This document shows positions 59,348-64,000 of a DNA stretch of 64,000 bases, one piece after another; positions within the stretch are counted from its first letter, which is position 1, and every line of letters starts with the position of its first letter. Origin of the DNA: an uncultured Oscillospiraceae bacterium (lineage in GTDB: Bacteria > Bacillota > Clostridia > Oscillospirales > Oscillospiraceae); assembly GCA_934565655.1 (NCBI GenBank), contig CAKTIE010000008.1, positions 1 to 64,000 on the forward strand, given 5' to 3'. The notes under the pieces were generated by a model, which saw only the letters and a program-made list of their open reading frames with translations, was not told the DNA's origin and ran no database searches. A program made the position numbers and the translations under genes.

Positions 59348-60274
59348 TTACTTGCCCATGTTCATCTGAGCAGCGACCTCAGCAGCGAAGTCCTCCTGCT
59401 TCTTCTCGATGCCCTCGCCGGTCTGATAGCGAACGGCGTCCACGAACTTGACGCTGCCGCCCAGCTTCTTGGCGGCGTCGGCCACGTACTTCTCCACGCT
59501 GCCCTGGAAGATATCGCCGCGGACGAACTCCATCTGCATCAGGCAGTTCTCCTCGTAGAACTTGTTCATCTTGCCCATGACGATCTTTTCCTTGACCTGA
59601 GCGGGCTTGGAAGCCATCTTGGGATCGGTGTCCATCAGGGCCAGAGCGATCTTCTTCTCCTCAGCCAGCACGTCCTCGGTGACCTGAGCCTTGTCCCAGA
59701 AACGGGGATTCAGAGCAGCGATCTGCATGGCGATGTTCTTGCCGATCTCGGTGGCGTCAATGCCGCCCTCGACAGCCAGATTCACCAGCACGCCGATCTT
59801 GCCGCCGGCATGGACGTAACCCACGCTGGTGTTCTCAGCGAAGCGGACGAAACGACGGACCTGCAGGTTCTCGCCGATGGACATGACCTTCTCGGGCATG
59901 GTCTCGGAAACGGTCAGCTCGGAGCCGGGATACTTGCTGTTCATCAGAGCGTCCACGTCAGCGGGATCGTTCTCGGCAACAGCCTTGGCGATATCCTTGA
60001 CGAAAGCCACGAACAGATCGGACTTGGCGCAGAAGTCGGTCTCGCAGTTGACTTCCACCAGAGCGCCCACGCCGTTCTCGGTCAGAGCATAGGACATACC
60101 CTCGGCGGCAATGCGGCCGGCCTTCTTGGCAGCCTTGGCCAGGCCTTTCTCACGCAGCCACTCAACGGCCTTGTCCATATCGCCGTCGGTCTCGACGAGC
60201 GCCTTCTTGCAATCCATCATGCCCACGCTGGTCATCTCGCGCAGGGTCTTAACATCAGCAGCAGTAAAAGCCAT
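59348..60274 (-). CDS. tsf: Translation elongation factor Ts
   Basis: This 308-aa protein has the N-terminal UBA-like part (TAADVKTLREMTSVGMMDCKKALVETDGDMDKAVEWLREKG) and the core TDFCAKSDLF region that contacts EF-Tu. It is the nucleotide exchange factor for EF-Tu. It follows rpsB, the canonical order. GGAGGATTAGATC precedes the ATG. Confidence 0.97.
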   Translation of the reverse strand: MAFTAADVKTLREMTSVGMMDCKKALVETDGDMDKAVEWLREKGLAKAAKKAGRIAAEGMSYALTENGVGALVEVNCETDFCAKSDLFVAFVKDIAKAVAENDPADVDALMNSKYPGSELTVSETMPEKVMSIGENLQVRRFVRFAENTSVGYVHAGGKIGVLVNLAVEGGIDATEIGKNIAMQIAALNPRFWDKAQVTEDVLAEEKKIALALMDTDPKMASKPAQVKEKIVMGKMNKFYEENCLMQMEFVRGDIFQGSVEKYVADAAKKLGGSVKFVDAVRYQTGEGIEKKQEDFAAEVAAQMNMGK

Positions 60275-60310
60275 GATCTAATCCTCCATTAAATTATAGT
60301 GTAGTGAAAA

Positions 60311-60336
60311 CGGGGCAGGGACACTTCCCTGCCCCG
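60311..60336 (-). terminator. Attenuator-like hairpin between rpsB and tsf
   Basis: CGGGGCAGGG (60311-60320) pairs with CCCTGCCCCG (60327-60336), then TTTT on the minus strand. It may reduce tsf relative to rpsB. Confidence 0.6.
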
Positions 60337-60367
60337 TCAGTTTACGCGGTGTTATTCTAAAATTGAC

Positions 60368-61096
60368 TTACTCGGCCTTGGCTTCCTCGGCGGCAGCCTC
60401 GTCCATCTGCTCGCCCTGGCGGCCCTCGATCATGGCGTTGGCCATGATGGAAGCGATCAGGCGGATGGCGCGGATGGCGTCGTCATTGCCGGGGATGGGA
60501 TAATCGATCTCATCGGGATCGCAGTTGGTATCGGCGATGGCCACAACGGGAATACCCAGGCGATGCGCCTCGGCGATGGCGTTGCGCTCCTTGCGGGTGT
60601 CGACGATGAACAGAGCGCCGGGCAGCTTCTTCATTTCCTTCACGCCGCCCAGATACTTCTCCAGCTTCTCGATCTCGCCCAGGTGCTTGATAACTTCCTT
60701 CTTGGGCAGCATATCGAAGGTGCCGTCGGTCTGCATGGTCTTCAGCTGGTTCAGACGGTCGATACGGGTGCGCATGGTCTTGAAGTTGGTCATCATGCCG
60801 CCCAGCCAACGGGCGTTGACATAGTACTGACCGCAACGGGCAGCCTCGTCCTTGATGGCTTCCTGAGCCTGCTTCTTGGTGCCGACGAACAGCAGGGACT
60901 GGCCGTTCTCGGACAGCTGGCGGACGAAGTTATAAGCCTCTTCCAGCTTCTTCACGGTCTTCTGCAGGTCGATGATATAGATGCCGTTGCGCTCCGTGTA
61001 AATGTAGGGAGCCATCTTGGGGTTCCAGCGACGGGTCTGATGACCGAAGTGGACGCCTGCTTCCAGCAGGGACTTCATGGATACGACGTTTGCCAT
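60368..61096 (-). CDS. rpsB: Small ribosomal subunit protein S2
   Basis: This 242-aa protein has all S2 marks: [43 protein letters not shown] and [14 protein letters not shown], with an acidic Glu/Ala tail. It is part of the 30S head. AAAGGAGAAACAAAA precedes the ATG. A strong promoter and folded leader lie upstream. Confidence 0.97.
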   Translation of the reverse strand: MANVVSMKSLLEAGVHFGHQTRRWNPKMAPYIYTERNGIYIIDLQKTVKKLEEAYNFVRQLSENGQSLLFVGTKKQAQEAIKDEAARCGQYYVNARWLGGMMTNFKTMRTRIDRLNQLKTMQTDGTFDMLPKKEVIKHLGEIEKLEKYLGGVKEMKKLPGALFIVDTRKERNAIAEAHRLGIPVVAIADTNCDPDEIDYPIPGNDDAIRAIRLIASIMANAMIEGRQGEQMDEAAAEEAKAE

Positions 61097-61117
61097 TTTT
61101 GTTTCTCCTTTAAATGT

Positions 61118-61190
61118 TTAGTTCTTTACCTCCAGCCCTGTCATCTCACCGGCTAACTCCGTAAGGAGCACTGGCCGGTGATCGGGAGCT
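61118..61190 (-). promoter_or_regulatory. Structured S2 mRNA leader (autoregulatory candidate)
   Basis: Read on the minus strand, CACCGGC/GCCGGTG (61174-61180 with 61147-61153) encloses CTCC/GGAG, and CAGCTCC pairs roughly with GGGCTG outside it. Ribosomal S2 operons often have such leaders bound by S2 itself. Assignment is by position and helices. Confidence 0.5.
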
Positions 61191-61210
61191 GTGCGGATTC
61201 CGACCGAAAT

Positions 61211-61239
61211 ATAATACCATAAGAATATCCTGATTGCAA
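61211..61239 (-). promoter_or_regulatory. Promoter of rpsB-tsf
   Basis: Minus strand TTGCAA (61234-61239), a 17-bp spacer and TATTAT (61211-61216). Confidence 0.7.
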
Positions 61240-61289
61240 GGTATTTTTTCCTGTTTTTCTCTGTTTTTTCCGGGCTGAGCGGGGTATTT

Positions 61290-61574
61290 TTACGGTTTTC
61301 GCCGCTTTCGCTGATTCTGCGGGCCGTCCCGCCGCTGGAACGGCTTGTCGATCAGCACAATATCATCGCCGAACTTCTGGATGCAGTCCCATGGGATATA
61401 GTAGTCCTCTCCCCTGCCGAACAGGCCGAAGAAGCGGCAGGGGCCGAATACGATGATGGCCTTCACCGTGCCCTCCGGCAGACAGATCTCCAGATCGCCC
61501 ACATAGCCCAGCTTACAGCCGTCGCAGAGATTGATGACCTCCTTGCGCCGCAATTGGCAAAATCTCACAAGCAT
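61290..61574 (-). CDS. YlmC/YmxH-family PRC-barrel sporulation protein
   Basis: This 94-aa protein has a PRC-barrel fold: FCQLRRKEVINLCDGCKLGYVGDLEI and YIPWDCIQKFGDDIVLI, very like YlmC/YmxH proteins that occur near sigE-sigG or in sporulation operons. The C-terminus is an Arg/Lys/Pro-rich tail. I used the ATG at 61574 because GAGGTGGG lies upstream. It is divergent from the truncated sigG. Confidence 0.8.
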   Translation of the reverse strand: MLVRFCQLRRKEVINLCDGCKLGYVGDLEICLPEGTVKAIIVFGPCRFFGLFGRGEDYYIPWDCIQKFGDDIVLIDKPFQRRDGPQNQRKRRKP

Positions 61575-61709
61575 ATTTCCCACCTCAGGGCGAGTATATG
61601 CAATTTGCAGGCTGTCCCATTCCGTCGATTCCGCACTCTTTTCGCGGCGCGGAATAACCCCCGCCAACGCCGGAAATACTGGATGCAAACAAGGGATGGA
61701 GGCGCGGTA

Positions 61710-62009
61710 ATGCGGGGAAAGGTCGAGATCTGCGGCATCAATACGGCAGATCTGAAGGTGCTGAAAAATGACGAAATGATGGCGCTGCTGAAGCGCAGCA
61801 GGAACGGCGACCAGTACGCGCGGGAGCAGCTGATCTGCGGCAACCTGCGGCTGGTGCTGTCAGTGATCCAGCGCTTTCTGGGCCGCGGCGAGAACGTGGA
61901 TGATCTTTTTCAGGTGGGGTGCATCGGGCTCATCAAGGCCATCGACCGGTTTGATATCAATCAGGATGTGCGGTTTTCTACCTACGGCGTTCCGATGGTA
62001 TATGGATAA
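61710..62009 (+). pseudogene. sigG: sigG, 5' part only: sporulation sigma factor interrupted by a mobile element
   Basis: Ninety-nine codons from ATG 61710 (GGAGG upstream) match the start of SigG: KVEICGINTADLKVLKNDEM, then NLRLVLSVIQRF, DDLFQVGCIGLIKAIDRF and FSTYGVPM. Identity ends near 62000, where native SigG continues with an IGEIRRYLRDN-type motif; here it runs into AT-rich DNA and a stop. Sigma regions 3 and 4 are missing from the window. The 3' part must lie beyond the element if the gene is repairable. Without excision no active SigG could be made, and late forespore expression would fail. Confidence 0.85.
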
Positions 62010-62255
62010 CGAAAAAATTCGCTCAAAAAAATTAAGATTTCGCGTTTTTTGTTATCACTTTGAGATAGTTGAATTATTCTCATTTCTGTTGCTATTCATG
62101 CAATATGCGTATATTTTGTGATTTATTCTATTAAAATACTTCATTTTATACAAATATAAAAAAGTAACATTTTTGATGCGGTTAGCCACCGCTTGTTAAG
62201 AATCTGTAACATCAATAAGCAACAGAATTAGCGTTTTTAGAAGATTTTTGAAGCC

Positions 62256-63812
62256 TTATGCTCCTTCTTCTTGACTTGTTTTACTCTCATTTTCAGCGTA
62301 AAAAGAGTAAAAAACCTCAACTTTTCCATCGTGATAGACAATAATCTTGTCAACACAGTCACGAATAAGCGTTTGCCGTTCCATCGGCGTCAAGCTCGGC
62401 CAGATGTCCCCGATTCGCTGAACCTTTTCGCAAGTTTGCTGGATACGTCCTTCTGTCAAATGGTACTGTTCCTCGTCCGCAATCTGTTTCTCAAGTGTAC
62501 TGATTTGCTCACGCATCTCACGAATGCGATTTATAAGGACCGAGTCAGGGGCATTAGCGTAAAGGTCATACAGGTGTCCGAGAGAAGTCATTGCATCTTT
62601 GCGCCTCCTCTCAAGGAGCTCAAGTGCGCTTATAGGCTTCTTTCTCTTTTCAAGCTCATCGGCAGAAAAACTGCTGCCAATTCCAAACAATTTGGAAACC
62701 ACGAGTTTTTCTAATTCGCTTGCACGGATACCCATATTAGAACAGTTCGGGTCTCTTATCATGTTTTCTTTGCCTGTACGGGAATAGCAGATTATCTTGT
62801 CATACTTTCCCCACTTCATGTAGCGCATTCTGGCTCCACAATCACCACAGTAAACAAGCCCCGTTAAGAGGTAATGCTTATTATCGCCGCTTATAGAAAT
62901 ATTATTCTTTCCCCTGCGCTCCATTTCCACTGCGGCACGCAGGAATGTTTCTTCGTCAATAAGCGGCGGATGAAAGCCGGGATATTCTTTTCCTTTGTAA
63001 CTGATGAAACCGCAGTATGTGTGCCGTTTCAATATATTTCGTACATGGAACTCGTTACAAAGGCCAAACATATCCGCAATTTTTTGACAGCTATACCCTT
63101 TAAGATAAAGGTCAAAAATCTGGGGGATTTTGGGGGAATCTGCATTTGGAACAAGAGATTTGCTGGGCTTGTCGTAGTCGTAGCCAAACGGAACGTTACC
63201 GCCACCTCTCCAATAACCGGCGCTCACGCGCCCCAGCATACCAATGCGGGTACGCATAAAGATATTTTCACGCTCCAACTGTGCGAAGACGCTCAAAATA
63301 CCTATCATTGCTCGGCCATAGGGTGTCGTGGTGTCGAGGGCTTCCGAGATGCTGACGAAGTCTACATCGTTTGGCAGGAACACGTCCTCAATCAGATAGA
63401 GGGTATCCTTCTGACTGCGGGAAAGACGGTCCAGCTTGAATACGATAACAGCTTTCAGCTTTTCTTCTTTCGCGTCAGCTATCATTTCCTGCATTGCCGG
63501 CCTATTGAGATTACTGCCACTGAAACCGGGGTCCGTGTAGAACTTCACGTTCTCCCACCCCTTTACAGTGCAGAATGCCTGCAGCTTGGCAATCTGGTCA
63601 GGAATTGAATAGCCCTGCTCGGCCTGCGCGTCCGTAGAAACACGTACGTAACAAGCGACGCACTTCTCAACGACATTATTGCCTTCCATAAGCTCCTGTA
63701 GCTTAGGGAGAGGCTTTCTTTTGTTTTTGCTATTCGTGCTTTTGGTTGACTCTTTTACTTTTTTCTTTTTGTTGTCTTCTTGTATTTTTTTCTTCTTTCT
63801 TTCAGTAGCCAT
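62256..63812 (-). CDS. Large serine recombinase
   Basis: This 518-aa protein has a Lys-rich N-terminal extension (about residues 1-45), a resolvase catalytic domain (CYVRVSTDAQAEQGYSIPDQ, catalytic Ser59), a Recombinase domain with RTRIGMLGRVSAGYWRGGGNVPFGY, a zinc ribbon (CGDCGARMRYMKWG...C) and a C-terminal coiled coil. It would integrate and excise the element at short core sequences. ATG at 63812 follows AAGGAG. Similar enzymes excise the skin element from sigK in sporulating cells. Its site here is inside sigG. Confidence 0.93.
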   Translation of the reverse strand: MATERKKKKIQEDNKKKKVKESTKSTNSKNKRKPLPKLQELMEGNNVVEKCVACYVRVSTDAQAEQGYSIPDQIAKLQAFCTVKGWENVKFYTDPGFSGSNLNRPAMQEMIADAKEEKLKAVIVFKLDRLSRSQKDTLYLIEDVFLPNDVDFVSISEALDTTTPYGRAMIGILSVFAQLERENIFMRTRIGMLGRVSAGYWRGGGNVPFGYDYDKPSKSLVPNADSPKIPQIFDLYLKGYSCQKIADMFGLCNEFHVRNILKRHTYCGFISYKGKEYPGFHPPLIDEETFLRAAVEMERRGKNNISISGDNKHYLLTGLVYCGDCGARMRYMKWGKYDKIICYSRTGKENMIRDPNCSNMGIRASELEKLVVSKLFGIGSSFSADELEKRKKPISALELLERRRKDAMTSLGHLYDLYANAPDSVLINRIREMREQISTLEKQIADEEQYHLTEGRIQQTCEKVQRIGDIWPSLTPMERQTLIRDCVDKIIVYHDGKVEVFYSFYAENESKTSQEEGA

Positions 63813-63908
63813 GATACTCCTTTCATTAGGGTACGTCCTCTGCACAGACGCTCAATTCACATTATAAAATAAAGATAAAATAATGACAAGTCTATGGCTT
63901 ATAAAAAG

Positions 63909-63933
63909 CCCTCAGGAAATGTTTTCCTGAGGG
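63909..63933 (-). terminator. Terminator of a gene entering from the right
   Basis: CCCTCAGGAAA (63909-63919) pairs with TTTCCTGAGGG (63923-63933), then TTTTTAT on the minus strand. The stop codon of the partial gene at 63912 lies in the stem. Confidence 0.65.
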
Positions 63934-63998
63934 GCGCTCTTTGCTTCGAGTCGTTTACGTACTTCCAGAATGAAAGACGCCAACACTGTGCTTGTAAT
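63912..63998 (-). CDS. C-terminal end of an unknown element-borne protein
   Basis: Twenty-eight codons open from the right edge, ending TGA at 63912-63914. The peptide starts ITSTVLASFILEVRKRLEAK and has a hydrophobic start and a charged tail, like a small membrane or phage-type protein. Choice of frame rests on the terminator position only. Confidence 0.35.
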   Translation of the reverse strand: MTSTVLASFILEVRKRLEAKSAPQENIS

Positions 63999-64000
63999 AT

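Larger units (their letters stand above)
62000..64000. mobile_element. Integrated element inserted in sigG (left end, continues beyond the window)
   Basis: Base composition falls sharply after about 62000. The first gene inside is a large serine recombinase pointing back to the junction, the usual layout of Tn4451-type or skin-type elements, where the recombinase lies beside its att site. The 62010-62255 stretch has no gene; it is A/T-rich with short inverted repeats such as CGAAAAAATT/AATTAAGATTTCG and would hold the attL/attR arm. Right end not in view. Confidence 0.8.

Overview
The window looks like a chromosome segment from a spore-forming, strictly anaerobic member of the Clostridia, most likely Oscillospiraceae (Oscillibacter/Dysosmobacter/Flavonifractor-like). 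That placement is inferred from the sporulation genes (spoIVA, spoVM, cwlD, cotJ, sigG, a SPOCS-LysM coat protein), high-GC Firmicute codon use, a selenium-type molybdenum hydroxylase cluster, phosphate butyryltransferase, split transketolase and a 2-hydroxyacyl-CoA-dehydratase-type system. No oxygen respiration genes are visible. Genus cannot be fixed from sequence reading alone.

Layout. 1-1030 is the low-GC end of a mobile element (TnpV tail, GNAT acetyltransferase, mobilisation-type palindromes). 1056-3000 holds a divergent EamA exporter/LysR pair. 3125-10271 carries two molybdenum hydroxylases, one with the FeS domain fused and one in three subunits, separated by a MocA-like cytidylyltransferase on the other strand. 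10330-13429 has TetR, spoIVA and coaX. 13483-15863 is a divergent phosphofructokinase/aldolase pair around a 43-bp palindrome. 15912-19460 has an ECF sigma/anti-sigma pair, a DUF937-like protein and split transketolase. 19638-22120 is an ArsR-controlled Zn/Cd-type P-ATPase with an extreme His/Cys-rich tail. 22159-29770 includes an amidase, a XerC/D recombinase with a structured leader, an AAA ATPase bracketed by 18-bp direct repeats, ptb, radA, cwlD and cotJ genes.

29859-39137 is a complete type I-C CRISPR-Cas locus on the minus strand (cas3-cas5-cas8c-cas7-cas4-cas1-cas2, leader, then 17 identical repeats plus 2 decayed ones). A perfect copy of the repeat's 12-nt crRNA-handle sequence lies alone upstream of the cas promoter. 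A tRNA-Pro(CGG) follows.

39423-48928 has a Ntn-type amide hydrolase and an arylamine N-acetyltransferase at the tail of a sugar/cyclitol operon (ribose-type ABC importer, two Gfo/Idh/MocA dehydrogenases, two TIM-barrel isomerases). 49248-51044 is a sporulation cluster that includes a 24-codon spoVM. 51162-59291 pairs an enoate-reductase-like flavoenzyme with a divergent operon that combines a CooC-like ATPase, two 2-hydroxyacyl-CoA-dehydratase-type subunits, their ATP-dependent activator, a 55-aa membrane peptide and a stand-alone protein resembling part of acetyl-CoA synthase. This operon is the best candidate for an undescribed system. 59348-61096 is rpsB-tsf. 61290-62009 has a YlmC-like gene and a sigG gene that breaks off after 99 codons where an AT-rich element with a large serine recombinase begins. 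The element runs off the right edge.

Two themes recur: ATP- or molybdenum-dependent anaerobic redox chemistry, and insertions close to or inside sporulation genes.
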